Positions 1 to 9,963 of a stretch of 64,000 nucleotides of DNA are shown here, one piece after another (position 1 is the first letter of the stretch; each line of letters opens with the position of its first letter). The stretch lies in assembly GCA_028288125.1 (NCBI GenBank), contig JAQBOH010000033.1, positions 1 through 64,000 on the forward strand. Reading direction: 5' to 3'. The position numbers were made by a program, and so were the translations under genes. The notes below the pieces were generated by a model that was not told the DNA's origin, did no database searches, and saw only the letters and a program-made list of their open reading frames with translations. Source of the DNA: Mucilaginibacter sp. (lineage in GTDB: Bacteria; Bacteroidota; Bacteroidia; Sphingobacteriales; Sphingobacteriaceae).

Positions 1-95
1 ATTTCGAACGTAGTGAGAAAACTATACACTTTCATTTGCCGACTTGCATGGCGGACTTGCTAGTGTATAGATTTCTCCTCGTTCCTCGTCGAAAT
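1..95. repeat. MITE-like palindromic intergenic element (ATTTCGA...TCGAAAT ends, inner CTATACACT/AGTGTATAG inverted repeat)
   Basis: Nested inverted repeats seen directly; may extend beyond the window start. Confidence 0.5.
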
Positions 96-106
96 GACAC
101 AGTGGA

Positions 107-532
107 TTATTTCTTCACCATTTTATAATGCCTTATTCCTGCTTCTTCAAATTCCGGCCCGACTTTTTCGAAATTGAATTTCTCGTATAAGGGTATTGCA
201 GGCAGTTGAGCGTGCATGTATACATAAGACGCATCTGCCGGCAGATCGGCTAAAACTGTTTTCACCAGCTCCTGCCCTACGCCCATCCCGCGGAATTTTT
301 TTAATACTGCAAAGCGCTCCAGCTTATATCCCTTGTCTGTTTTGCGCCAGCGGGATGCCCCGGCGGGCTCACCGTTAATGGTAGCCAGGAAATGATTGGA
401 TTCGTCCTCAAATTCCCACTCCAGTTCGGGCGGACAGTTTTGTTCGCCAACAAACACCTCCCGCCGGATGGCAAATACTTTTTCCAGTTCGGCAGGGTCG
501 GTTACTTTGGTTACCTGTATTGAGGGAATCAT
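107..532 (-). CDS. GNAT family N-acetyltransferase
   Basis: GNAT motif RFAVLKKFRGMGVGQELV, 141 aa. Confidence 0.85.
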   Translation of the reverse strand: MIPSIQVTKVTDPAELEKVFAIRREVFVGEQNCPPELEWEFEDESNHFLATINGEPAGASRWRKTDKGYKLERFAVLKKFRGMGVGQELVKTVLADLPADASYVYMHAQLPAIPLYEKFNFEKVGPEFEEAGIRHYKMVKK

Positions 533-561
533 ATTATTTATATGAAAGGCTAAAATGCAAA

Positions 562-594
562 AAACTTACGAAGTTTTAGAAACTTCGTAAGTTT
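562..594. repeat. 33-nt palindrome AAACTTACGAAGTTT-tag-AAACTTCGTAAGTTT (REP-like)
   Basis: Perfect 15-bp arms; same as the repeats flanking the RAYT-like gene at 22784-23329. Confidence 0.85.
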
Positions 595-632
595 GAAATT
601 CGCGCTAAGTAAAAACGCCTTTCACCCTTCGC

Positions 633-1712
633 CTAAAGTTTACTGTTCACGTCGATACAATTCAGATCGCCGAAAGCAACAGTTAAGCGTTTTACAAAAG
701 TCTCTTCGCCCTTGCGTAACCACACGCGGGGATCGTAATATTTCTTGTTTGGCGAATCATCTCCTTCCGGGTTGCCGATCTGGCTTTGCAGGTAGCCTTC
801 TTTTGATTTATAGTAATCTTTGATACCTTCCCAGTATGCCCATTGCATATCGGTGTCGATATTCATTTTTATAGCGCCGTAGGATATCGCTTCCCTGATC
901 TCTTCCTGGCTTGAGCCTGATCCGCCGTGAAATACGAAATTGATCGGTTTTTCGGCAGAAAGATTAAACTTTTTCCTCACATACTCCTGGGAGTTGTGCA
1001 ATATAACCGGCTGTAGCTTAACATTACCAGGTTTATACACGCCATGCACGTTACCAAATGCCGCCGCAACGGTAAAGCGCGGGCTTACTTTTGAAAGCTC
1101 TTCGTACGAATACGCCACATCCTCAGGCTGCGTATATAAGCGTGAGCTGTCAACATCTGAATTATCCACGCCGTCTTCTTCACCACCTGTAACGCCCAGT
1201 TCAATTTCGAGCGTCATGCCCATTTTAGCCATGCGGGCCAGGTATTTGGCAGATATTTCAATGTTCTCATGCAGCGGCTCTTCTGAAAGATCAAGCATAT
1301 GCGAAGAAAATAAGGGCTTTCCTGTTTCAGCAAAGAACTTTTCACCATGATCGAGTAGTCCGTCGATCCATGGTAGAAACTTCATCGCGGCGTGGTCGGT
1401 GTGCAGTATAACCGCAATTCCGTAGTGTTCGGCCAGTAAATGAACATGTTTAGCAGCCGAAACGCCGCCTAAAATACAGGCTTGCAATTTTGAATTATCC
1501 AATGACTTGCCCGCGTAAAACTGCGCGCCGCCGTTAGATAATTGTATAATAACCGGCGAATTAACCGCCTTTGCTGTTTCCATAACAGCATTTATGGTAT
1601 TGGTACCTATTACATTTACTGCCGGTAAAGCAAACTGGTGCTTTTTAGCAATTTCAAACAGCTCCTGCACCTGATCGCCGTGCAGAACGCCTTTATAATT
1701 TTTTAAATCCAT
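633..1712 (-). CDS. fbaA: class II fructose-bisphosphate aldolase
   Basis: HTDHAA, FHGGSGSS, KMNIDTD motifs; 359 aa. Confidence 0.93.
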   Translation of the reverse strand: MDLKNYKGVLHGDQVQELFEIAKKHQFALPAVNVIGTNTINAVMETAKAVNSPVIIQLSNGGAQFYAGKSLDNSKLQACILGGVSAAKHVHLLAEHYGIAVILHTDHAAMKFLPWIDGLLDHGEKFFAETGKPLFSSHMLDLSEEPLHENIEISAKYLARMAKMGMTLEIELGVTGGEEDGVDNSDVDSSRLYTQPEDVAYSYEELSKVSPRFTVAAAFGNVHGVYKPGNVKLQPVILHNSQEYVRKKFNLSAEKPINFVFHGGSGSSQEEIREAISYGAIKMNIDTDMQWAYWEGIKDYYKSKEGYLQSQIGNPEGDDSPNKKYYDPRVWLRKGEETFVKRLTVAFGDLNCIDVNSKL

Positions 1713-1744
1713 TCAACTTTATTTGAGGCCCGAAGTTATCATTT

Positions 1745-1892
1745 AGATGTGAGATTTGAGATATGAGATTTGAGATTTTTAGTCCGGTAAGTTAAAAGCA
1801 TATTTGGGCCGTTATGGTGCAACGGTTGTATACTAAACGTAATTAGCTATTAAAATCCCAATCTTACGTCTCATATCTCAAATCTCATATCT
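1745..1892. repeat. inverted pair of degenerate AGATNTG heptad arrays
   Basis: AGATGTG AGATTTG AGATATG AGATTTG ... and the reverse complement at the other end. Confidence 0.75.
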
Positions 1893-1941
1893 AACAAATA
1901 TTTCGTTTCTTTGCAGTCAATTGAAAGATTTAGATATCGAT

Positions 1942-2790
1942 ATGGCCTGGTTTAAAAGGGAACTAAAAGGGATAATTACGACTACTGAGGAAAAGAAGGA
2001 AACGCCTGATGGGATCTGGAATAAATGCCCTGAATGCAAAAAACCACTGCACTATTCAGAGCAGGTTGAAAATCAATATGTTTGCCATTATTGCGGGTAT
2101 CATCTCCGTATAGGATCGAAGGAGTATTTTTCGATATTATTTGATAATAATGAATTCCTGGAATTATTTGACAATCTCCGGTCAGGAGACCCCTTGCATT
2201 TCCAGGACACAAAAAAATATACTGACAGGCTGAAAGAAACGATGAGCAAAACCGGCCTTAAAGATGCCATACGCGCCGGCGCAGGTAAAATGGATGGCCA
2301 GGATGTAGTGATAGCTTGTATGGATTTTAATTTTATTGGCGGTTCAATGGGATCGGTAGTAGGTGAAAAAATCGCCCGCTCAATTGATTATTGCATTGAG
2401 CATAAGGTTCCTTTTTTAATGATCTCAAAGTCAGGCGGGGCGCGGATGATGGAAGCTGCCTTTTCACTAATGCAGATGGCTAAAACATCGGCTAAGCTCG
2501 CTTTGCTATCACAGGCAAAAGTGCCCTATATCTCGTTGCTCACTGACCCTACCACAGGCGGTGTAACGGCATCATACGCTATGCTTGGCGATATAAATAT
2601 TTCTGAACCGTGTGCGCTGATTGGCTTTGCAGGTCCGCGGGTGATTAAAGAAACCATAAAAAAGGATCTTCCGAAAGGTTTTCAAACGGCAGAATTTGTA
2701 CAGGAACACGGCTTCCTGGACTTTATAGTCGACCGCAGGGAAATGAAGGAAAAACTGTCCTCGTTTTTGAAGATGATGAGCCCCCTATAA
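1942..2790 (+). CDS. accD: acetyl-CoA carboxylase carboxyltransferase subunit beta
   Basis: [26 protein letters not shown] zinc ribbon, GGARMMEA; start set to [10 protein letters not shown] rather than the upstream TTG at 1921. Confidence 0.93.
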   Translation: MAWFKRELKGIITTTEEKKETPDGIWNKCPECKKPLHYSEQVENQYVCHYCGYHLRIGSKEYFSILFDNNEFLELFDNLRSGDPLHFQDTKKYTDRLKETMSKTGLKDAIRAGAGKMDGQDVVIACMDFNFIGGSMGSVVGEKIARSIDYCIEHKVPFLMISKSGGARMMEAAFSLMQMAKTSAKLALLSQAKVPYISLLTDPTTGGVTASYAMLGDINISEPCALIGFAGPRVIKETIKKDLPKGFQTAEFVQEHGFLDFIVDRREMKEKLSSFLKMMSPL

Positions 2791-2896
2791 ACGGCGTAGC
2801 CTTCATGAACGCCCCTTGAAAACAAACAATCACGTAAATAATCTCCCCGGCAGAAGAGACTTTTTATTCGACCCTCCGAATTATTTATAAAGTTGT

Positions 2897-3088
2897 TTAC
2901 TTAAAAACGCCTGCATTCTGGCCGGTATCTCCTTCTGCACCTTTGCTCTCTTTATCCCAGTTTGGGCCGGTAGCTGTTTCGCCGCCTTCTTTATCGTATT
3001 TTGATCTATCCTTACCTGCAGCTTTACCGGTGGCCTCTGTTGTATTATTTTTATTTTGACCTTGTTTTTGGCCCGGGCCCTCATCCAT
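2897..3088 (-). CDS. small hydrophilic, probably disordered protein
   Basis: Low-complexity G/K/E/N-rich ORF (MDEGPGQKQGQNKNN...); start uncertain. Confidence 0.5.
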   Translation of the reverse strand: MDEGPGQKQGQNKNNTTEATGKAAGKDRSKYDKEGGETATGPNWDKESKGAEGDTGQNAGVFK

Positions 3089-3180
3089 ATTTTTCATCGC
3101 TTAGTTTCTTTTTAGAATAAGATAAAAGCCAGGAACCAATGTAACATTGATTCCTGGTAATGATTTATCAGAATTGTTGA

Positions 3181-3480
3181 TTATACACTTTCGGTACCCG
3201 GCTCGTGGCCAACCATCCGGCCAGTAGTGCGACCTTGCCTGCGGCTTACAAAATCGCCTTTTGCATTGCCAACTGACGGAAACTCGTGCGGCCGGGGCGG
3301 TGTGACATCAATTTGTTCACTATATGAAGTATCATTGCCGCCTTGCTGCTGCTCCTGTTCCCTCTCGTGCGGATAGCCCGACTGTTCCTGTTCAGATTCT
3401 CTCTTTTCAGGAATTTCGTTTGGACGTCCCTGTCCTGGCCGTTCCTGATCTTTTCCGGGATTTTGATTCTTTGAATTCAT
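3181..3480 (-). CDS. small hydrophilic, probably disordered protein
   Basis: 99 aa, E/Q/P/G-rich, no hydrophobic core. Confidence 0.55.
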   Translation of the reverse strand: MNSKNQNPGKDQERPGQGRPNEIPEKRESEQEQSGYPHEREQEQQQGGNDTSYSEQIDVTPPRPHEFPSVGNAKGDFVSRRQGRTTGRMVGHEPGTESV

Positions 3481-3625
3481 AAGTTTTTTAATTTATAATT
3501 AAATAAATAACTTACCTTTTATGAATTTGTTTGATTTTTTATGTAAAATTTTTAAATCGCAAATATGCTCTGTATAGCCGGAGACACAAAATATTGCGTC
3601 TCTACAACCATATAAGAAAAAAACT

Positions 3626-3733
3626 CATTGCCGTTGAATGAGTTAACGGCAATATTAGCAGGAAACCAATGTCTTCAGCCAAAAAGCCATCATATTATGC
3701 TGCCGCATCGTTGGCTGAAGCCAACGGGCAATG
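3626..3733. repeat. intergenic hairpin-rich repeat (CATTGCCGTT...AACGGGCAATG)
   Basis: Terminal inverted repeats plus inner hairpin CGTTGGCTgaAGCCAACG. Confidence 0.6.
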
Positions 3734-3787
3734 AAAATTATCCTATTTTCAAACAATTTCAAAGATAAGGTCACATTGGCCACCTTA

Positions 3788-4927
3788 TCAACCGGCGTTG
3801 ACCGCGCATAGTTCGGCAACCTTTCCTACAGCATAATCTACTTCTTCGCGGGTGTTATATTTCGAAAAGGAAAACCGCACGGATGGCCTTGATGGATTTG
3901 CGCCGATAGCGGTAAGCACATGCGACCCGATATCCGTTCCGGAGCTGCAGGCGCTGCCACCGGAGGCAGATATTCCTGCGATATCCAGGTTAAATAATAA
4001 CATGTCGGCCGATTCCATTTCAGGAAAAGAAACGTTCAGCACTGTGTATAAGCTTTTATCCGGGTCAATTTCGCCATTGAACCCAATACCGGGAACTTTT
4101 GCCTGCAGCTCGTTGATCATGTACGTTTTTAAATCCTGGATATGCTGCCGATGCTGCTCCATTTCTGCATAGGCAATTTCCATAGCCTTTGCCAGGCCGG
4201 CTATCCCATAGATATTCTCGGTGCCGCCGCGCATGTTGCGCTCCTGCGCGCCGCCATATATCAAAGGCTTTATTTTTACGCGATGATTTATATGCAAAAA
4301 GCCCACGCCTTTGGGGCCATGAAGCTTATGGGCGGCGCAAACCATAAAATGCACCTTAAGGTTGCGCAAATCGTGTTTGTAATGTCCCAGGGTTTGAACC
4401 GTATCGCAATGAAAAAGCGCGTCATATTGCCCGCAAAGGTCGCCTATGCGGACAATATCGTTTAATGTGCCTATTTCGTTATTGGCATGCATTAACGATA
4501 CAAAGCTGCGCTCATTGTCTTTCAGCAAATTTTCAAGGTGCCGGTAGTCGATGTTGCCTTTATTATCTATATTAACAAAACTCAATTTAATAACACCTGC
4601 CTTTTGCATGGCTTCCAGCGTATGGATAACCGCATGATGTTCAATCTGGCTGGTTATGGCATGTTTGATATTATTATCCACTATACCACACCGTATAGCC
4701 ATGTTATCGGCCTCGGTACCGCCGCTGGTAAAAAATATTTCAGCAGGTGAAGTATGCAGTAAACCGGCAACCGTTTTCCGGCACCTTTCAAGCAATGTTC
4801 TTGCCTCCCTTCCATGCCCGTGTATGGATGACGGATTGCCGTAATTGCTTTCCATCACCGTGTACATTTGTTTTAAAACTTCAGGGTCAAGCTGGGTAGT
4901 AGCAGCATTATCAAGATAAACGCGCAT
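3788..4927 (-). CDS. cysteine desulfurase family protein
   Basis: MRVYLDNAATTQLDPEVL, SAHKLHGPKGVG-like motif (CAAHKLHGPKGVG), SGGSACSSGT. Confidence 0.92.
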   Translation of the reverse strand: MRVYLDNAATTQLDPEVLKQMYTVMESNYGNPSSIHGHGREARTLLERCRKTVAGLLHTSPAEIFFTSGGTEADNMAIRCGIVDNNIKHAITSQIEHHAVIHTLEAMQKAGVIKLSFVNIDNKGNIDYRHLENLLKDNERSFVSLMHANNEIGTLNDIVRIGDLCGQYDALFHCDTVQTLGHYKHDLRNLKVHFMVCAAHKLHGPKGVGFLHINHRVKIKPLIYGGAQERNMRGGTENIYGIAGLAKAMEIAYAEMEQHRQHIQDLKTYMINELQAKVPGIGFNGEIDPDKSLYTVLNVSFPEMESADMLLFNLDIAGISASGGSACSSGTDIGSHVLTAIGANPSRPSVRFSFSKYNTREEVDYAVGKVAELCAVNAG

Positions 4928-4943
4928 GAGGCAGGCAATTATT

Positions 4944-5076
4944 GAGTTAGTGAATTGTTGATTTAGTGAATTAGTGAATTTAGTCGGAAAGTCCGGAAGA
5001 TGACTGCCTGGACATATATCTATGTAATCATAATTTTTATGCCCTGAGTTTTTTGTCTTTACTGACTTTTCCGACT
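4944..5076. repeat. degenerate short tandem arrays (TTAGTGAAT / AAAGTCCGG types)
   Basis: Repeats read directly between the cysteine desulfurase gene and glmM. Confidence 0.55.
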
Positions 5077-6484
5077 ATTTTAATTTTAAAATCTCCTTAA
5101 TATCGGCAATAATTTTATTTGCCAGGTTATTGGCCACAGTTTCCGAGTTACCTTCTGAATAAATCCGGATAATGGGCTCGGTATTTGACTTGCGCAAATG
5201 TACCCATTCTTTGTCAAACTCTATTTTCAGGCCGTCAATAGTGCTGTGAGGCTGCTTTTTGTACCTCTCCTCAACTTTTAACAAAAGCGCGTCAATATTC
5301 ATTTCAGGCGTTAGTGTTATTTTATTTTTCGAGATGAAATAAGCGGGATAAGTGCTTCTTAAATGCGAAACAGACCTACCAAATTTTGCCAGATGCGTTA
5401 AAAATAAAGCTATCCCAACCAGGGCGTCCCGTCCGTAATGCAGGTCGGGGTAAATGACCCCGCCATTGCCTTCACCACCAATAACGGCTTTTACTTCTTT
5501 CATCTTATTTACCACGTTCACCTCGCCTACCGCAGCGGCGTGATATTGGCCTCCCGCTTTTTCCGTAACATCGCGTAACGCACGGGTTGATGACAGGTTT
5601 GAAACCGTGTTGCCTTTTGTGTGCTGCAAAACATAATCAGAAACAGCAACCAGGGTATACTCCTCGCCAAACATATTGCCGTCCTCGCATACAAAGCACA
5701 GCCGGTCAACATCGGGGTCAACAGCTATGCCGAGGTCGGCTTGCTTTTTAATAACTTCTTTTGAAAGAGCGGTCAGGTTTTCAGGTAATGGCTCAGGGTT
5801 ATGCGGGAAATTACCATCAGGTTCACAATATAATTCGTGCACGGTTTTTACACCCAACGCTTTCAATAGGGCCGGCACGAATATCCCACCGGTTGAGTTA
5901 ACGCAATCTATCACGATCTTAAAGTCGGCTGCAGCAATTGCTTTGGTATCAACCAGCGGCAGCGCCAGTATTTTATCAATATGGGCCTGTAAAAAATTGT
6001 CGTCGGTGCTAACAGTTCCCAGGTCGTTAACATCAGCATATTTAAAATCGCTTTTTTCGGCAATTTCCAGCACTTCTTTACCATCGGCATCGCTAATAAA
6101 TTCACCGTCGGCGTTTAACAATTTAAGCGCGTTCCATTGCTTTGGGTTATGGCTGGCAGTAAGTACAATGCCACCAGCCGCTTGTTTAGCGCTCACCGCC
6201 ATTTCAACAGTAGGCGTAGTAGAAAGGCCTAGGTCGATTACATCTATACCCAAACCCTGCAATGCGCCGACTACCAAATTATTTACCATCGCGCCTGATA
6301 TTCTCGCATCACGGCCTACAACAATTCTTTTTATTCCTGTTTTATTAACCGCCCAGGTACCATAGGCAGAGGTGAATTTTACAATGTCTACCGGTGTCAG
6401 GCCCTCGCCTACTGTGCCGCCGATAGTACCCCTTATGCCCGAAATTGATTTTATTAATGTCAAAGTGTAATCGTTTACCGGCAA
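5075..6484 (-). CDS. glmM: phosphoglucosamine mutase / phosphohexomutase
   Basis: TASHNPKQWNALK, DPDVDRL, GGEGNGGVI motifs. Confidence 0.88.
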   Translation of the reverse strand: MPVNDYTLTLIKSISGIRGTIGGTVGEGLTPVDIVKFTSAYGTWAVNKTGIKRIVVGRDARISGAMVNNLVVGALQGLGIDVIDLGLSTTPTVEMAVSAKQAAGGIVLTASHNPKQWNALKLLNADGEFISDADGKEVLEIAEKSDFKYADVNDLGTVSTDDNFLQAHIDKILALPLVDTKAIAAADFKIVIDCVNSTGGIFVPALLKALGVKTVHELYCEPDGNFPHNPEPLPENLTALSKEVIKKQADLGIAVDPDVDRLCFVCEDGNMFGEEYTLVAVSDYVLQHTKGNTVSNLSSTRALRDVTEKAGGQYHAAAVGEVNVVNKMKEVKAVIGGEGNGGVIYPDLHYGRDALVGIALFLTHLAKFGRSVSHLRSTYPAYFISKNKITLTPEMNIDALLLKVEERYKKQPHSTIDGLKIEFDKEWVHLRKSNTEPIIRIYSEGNSETVANNLANKIIADIKEILKLK

Positions 6485-6546
6485 AAATAAAAATATTTCG
6501 CCGAAGCGGTGTATGAACGCCCTGTTTTAAGGGTCATTTTATTGGT

Positions 6547-6554
6547 TATATTTG
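6547..6554 (+). promoter_or_regulatory. Bacteroidota -7 element TATATTTG
   Basis: Matches TAnnTTTG 22 nt upstream of the PAP2 start. Confidence 0.55.
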
Positions 6555-6576
6555 ACCCGGCTCAAAACGATTAACC

Positions 6577-7149
6577 ATGCCCGACCAATTACTACAGCTA
6601 GACCGGCATCTATTTTACTTTATCAATCACAACCTGGCTAATCCGTTTTTCGACTTGGTAATGCCTTATTTGCGCAACCCGAAATTCTGGATACCGCTTT
6701 ACCTGTTTATTATTGGTTTTTGTGCCTGGAAGTTTAAAAAACAGGGCATCATCATTATTATACTTTTGGCTTTATCGGCCGGCTTTGCCGACTTCACCAG
6801 CGCGCGAATCATAAAGCCGCTTGTTAAAAGGGTACGCCCTTGTCGTGATCAGGTCGTTTCACGAACGGATATGCAACGTGTTTCCTGCGGGACCGGATAC
6901 AGTTTCCCTTCAACCCACGCGACGGATCATTTTGCCATGGCATTTTTTATGATCCTTTTATTTTACAAAAAATGGCCCTGGATATGGCTATGGGGAATAC
7001 TTTGGGCGGGGATAATTTCTTTTGCGCAGGTGTATGTAGGCGTGCATTTCCCGGTGGATGTTTTTTGCGGGGCTATTTACGGGGTGTTTGTGGGATGGCT
7101 TTTTAGCGTGATCTACAAAAAACTAAACCATTCAGTTCTGTCATTCTGA
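6577..7149 (+). CDS. phosphatase PAP2 family protein
   Basis: KPLVKRVRPC, SFPSTHA, GVHFPVDV motifs. Confidence 0.9.
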   Translation: MPDQLLQLDRHLFYFINHNLANPFFDLVMPYLRNPKFWIPLYLFIIGFCAWKFKKQGIIIIILLALSAGFADFTSARIIKPLVKRVRPCRDQVVSRTDMQRVSCGTGYSFPSTHATDHFAMAFFMILLFYKKWPWIWLWGILWAGIISFAQVYVGVHFPVDVFCGAIYGVFVGWLFSVIYKKLNHSVLSF

Positions 7150-7190
7150 GCGGTAAATTTGAAAAACTCAGAAAATGACAGGGCAAAAGG

Positions 7191-7351
7191 GTGTCATGGT
7201 GAGCCCCGTCGAACCACGGCGCGCGGGGCTGACGGATGTCCATCGGAGAAATGGTGAGCTCCGTCGAACCATAATTTTCATGAGAGCGAAGCGAGGGTGC
7301 ATGATGTAAAGGCCTTTGCCCACTATGGTTTGACGGGGCTCACCATGACAC
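7191..7351. repeat. inverted-repeat intergenic element (26-bp arms GTGTCATGGTGAGCCCCGTCGAACCA plus an internal third copy)
   Basis: Arms 7191-7216 and 7326-7351 complementary with 1 mismatch; internal copy 7251-7272. Confidence 0.75.
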
Positions 7352-7397
7352 CTACGTTTTTTTCAGGAACAAACATGTGATGGATAGTGATATAGCG

Positions 7398-7847
7398 CTA
7401 TCCCCTTAATTTATCCAGCAGATCACTTAATTTCCCGGCATCTTCCTCGCTGAGGTTATTTTTAAGAAAATCCTTTGTTTTAAATTCAGCATCCATTTTG
7501 GTAAGCACCTCAATGCCAGCGTCGCTAATGCGGATATCTACCGCGCGGCGATCCTTTGAATTTGTACAGCGAGAAACCAGGCCTTTTTGAACCAGCCTAT
7601 CGACAATACGCGAAGCATCCGACATTTTATCGATCATCCGCTCCTTTAATAAATTGATAGTGGCAGGTTTCGGAAACTGCCCCCTTAATATTCTTAATAT
7701 ATTAAATTGCTGGTGGGTAAGGTTATATTTTTCAAACTGGCAGCGCAAAACATTATTAAGCCAGCCATAGGTATAGGAGATATTTACGACCGTTTTATGA
7801 TAGTTGTCCTCAAATTTATTGCTCTGTATTTCTTCCTCTATCCGCAT
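7398..7847 (-). CDS. MarR family transcriptional regulator
   Basis: Winged-helix pattern LTHQQFNILRILRG...MSDASRIVDRLVQKGLVSR...DRRAVDIRIS. Confidence 0.88.
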   Translation of the reverse strand: MRIEEEIQSNKFEDNYHKTVVNISYTYGWLNNVLRCQFEKYNLTHQQFNILRILRGQFPKPATINLLKERMIDKMSDASRIVDRLVQKGLVSRCTNSKDRRAVDIRISDAGIEVLTKMDAEFKTKDFLKNNLSEEDAGKLSDLLDKLRG

Positions 7848-7965
7848 AGCTATATGATTGATTCAGACACAAATATCCTCATTTATTTCGGATTCCGGGT
7901 TTTCGATTTCGGATTTAGACTGTTCTATTACAATCTCGCTCTACCATATTGAATGCATTAGGTTT

Positions 7966-8093
7966 ATTTCGAATTTTTCGCTGTTATGTGTTTTTTAAGG
8001 CGCTCAAGAGTACTTCGCAGTTTCGAATGTTCGATTTTTCACTGTCGTTTGTTTTCAATGGTGTTCAAGAAGGCTTCGCCGTTTCGGATTTTG
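7966..8093. repeat. imperfect ~63-nt direct repeat (two copies)
   Basis: CGAATTTTTCGCTGT...CTTCGCAGTTTCGAATG followed by CGATTTTTCACTGT...CTTCGCCGTTTCGGATT. Confidence 0.55.
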
Positions 8094-8137
8094 AGCTGCT
8101 TAATATAGCAGGGATGTCAATATATTGCTAATCCATA

Positions 8138-8335
8138 TTAATTACTATCATCATTATCACCTTCATTTAAACTTGAAGTGTCGCTAACGCGTTTGTCCGA
8201 CGATCTTCCATAATTCCAGGGGCAATGCAGGCATTTGTTTTTACAGCAATAGCCCCGTTTTAAATGATATTCTTTTGTGAAAACAAAGTTGCCGTCCCGG
8301 TTGATATAATAGTCGATGTGTTCCTCTAGCATCAA
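8138..8335 (-). CDS. DUF5522-like small Cys-rich protein
   Basis: YYINRDGNFVFTKEYHLKRGYCCKNKCLHCPWNY motif; overlaps the upstream gene by 4 nt. Confidence 0.7.
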   Translation of the reverse strand: MMLEEHIDYYINRDGNFVFTKEYHLKRGYCCKNKCLHCPWNYGRSSDKRVSDTSSLNEGDNDDSN

Positions 8336-9270
8336 TTCAGCAGTTTTACAATAAGATCGTCACCAAAATATTTTTTTAAATGCGCTCCATTACCATGCAG
8401 CGTCCAAATCTGTTTGGGTTGAACGTGTTTTATGGCCTGTAAAATATCATTCCAATCCACATGGTCCGAAATAAACAAGGTGTCACGCTCGTTCACCTGT
8501 AAATTCTTCCACCCGGAAGCAAATAACCGCGTAACACCGGTTGCCCGTATATAGCTGTCAAAAGTAAACGGCGGAACGATATATACAAACTCCTCCTGCG
8601 TTTTCATCAGTTTTCGGCCATACACCTGGTATTTACCCGGCGGGAAGCCCATTTTCTCGTAAATGGCATTTATTGGCACAATACGGTGGTGCACCAGCAC
8701 TTTCTTCTGCGGGGCATAGGTATTGATGAGATTGATCAGCCGTTGGCTTTTACCAAGCCCATAGGCGCCGAGCAGTATATTTGTTTTAATGGCATTAAGC
8801 TTTTGTATTTCGGCGATGGGATCAGGATGCAATATGGCGGGATCGGCAAAGGTGCTTTCGGTAATTAATACGTCGGCTGTAACCCATTCAATGGGTTCGC
8901 ACGTAATATCGGCTTGCAGCTTATAATCGCCGGTATAGAGATATTTTACTCCCTCGTATTCCATCAGCACCTGGGCCGAACCCAGCATGTGCCCGGCAGG
9001 GATAAAGGTGAGTTGCACACCACCTATGATAAAAGGCTGATTATACTGAAGCGTGTAAAATACTTTAGCCGCGTTTTTACCATACCGAAGCTTCATAAAA
9101 GCCGCGGTGCCGGCGGTGCAGTATACCTTATCATTACCGCTGACAGCATGGTCGGCATGCGCGTGGGAAATAACTGCTACCGGCATCGGCTGTACAGGGT
9201 CGATATAAAAATCGCCATATTTACAGTAAAGGCCATTGGGGGTTATCGTAACAAAATCGTCTTGGGTCAT
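8332..9270 (-). CDS. MBL-fold exonuclease-like protein
   Basis: SHAHADH, AGHMLGSAQ, YTGDYK motifs. Confidence 0.85.
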   Translation of the reverse strand: MTQDDFVTITPNGLYCKYGDFYIDPVQPMPVAVISHAHADHAVSGNDKVYCTAGTAAFMKLRYGKNAAKVFYTLQYNQPFIIGGVQLTFIPAGHMLGSAQVLMEYEGVKYLYTGDYKLQADITCEPIEWVTADVLITESTFADPAILHPDPIAEIQKLNAIKTNILLGAYGLGKSQRLINLINTYAPQKKVLVHHRIVPINAIYEKMGFPPGKYQVYGRKLMKTQEEFVYIVPPFTFDSYIRATGVTRLFASGWKNLQVNERDTLFISDHVDWNDILQAIKHVQPKQIWTLHGNGAHLKKYFGDDLIVKLLN

Positions 9271-9363
9271 TAGATATTAAGCTTGAGGCATTAAGCGTTT
9301 GCTGTTGATTGAGGTATTTGTAGATTGGGCTTATTTTATAGTCAGCTGTAAATTTCCGAATGA

Positions 9364-9963
9364 CTAATGACCAATGACTACTGACGAAAAAACGCGGTGC
9401 AATTCCAATACCTGGGGAATCACCAATTGCATGTTATCGTTTTTAATGATATGGGCGGCCAGCGCGGTTTTCTGTTCTTCCGAAAATTGTTGGGCATTCC
9501 GGCTTTCCACTTCGGCGCGACTCAGTCCGTCCCTTTGCATTACACGTTTTATGCGATCTTCAAGCGGCGCTTGAACCATAACGGTATAGTCGCACAGTGT
9601 ATACGAATCACTTTCGAACAATAAAGCGGCTTCCTTTACAATATAAGGTGCATCTTTAATATTTGCCGCCCAGGCATCAAATGCCCCGAAGACGGCCGGG
9701 TGAACGAGCGCGTTTAACTCTTTTAGCTTAGCCTCGTTATTGAAAACAATGCCCGAAATGTATCTCCGGTTTAGCGCGCCATCTTCAAAATAAGCCTCAT
9801 TACCGAAAGCTGATTTAAGGCCCGCTATAAGCGCCGGGTCGGTCACCATTACTTTCTTTGCCTCATCGTCGGCATAAAAAACAGGCACGCCCAATATTTC
9901 AAATACCTTGCTGACGGTTGTTTTACCGCTACCCATATTGCCGGTTAAGCCTACTTTTAGCAT
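9364..9963 (-). CDS. coaE: dephospho-CoA kinase
   Basis: GLTGNMGSGKTTVSKVFEILGVPVFYADD. Confidence 0.95.
   Translation of the reverse strand: MLKVGLTGNMGSGKTTVSKVFEILGVPVFYADDEAKKVMVTDPALIAGLKSAFGNEAYFEDGALNRRYISGIVFNNEAKLKELNALVHPAVFGAFDAWAANIKDAPYIVKEAALLFESDSYTLCDYTVMVQAPLEDRIKRVMQRDGLSRAEVESRNAQQFSEEQKTALAAHIIKNDNMQLVIPQVLELHRVFSSVVIGH

Noticed and set aside
1921-1941. Upstream TTG start for accD
   Set aside because: ATG at 1942 (MAWFKREL) fits the usual AccD N-terminus, and the region contains the probable promoter/leader.
5676-6365. 229-aa ORF on + strand
   Set aside because: Antisense to glmM; Ser/Thr/Pro-rich shadow ORF typical of reverse-strand coding bias.
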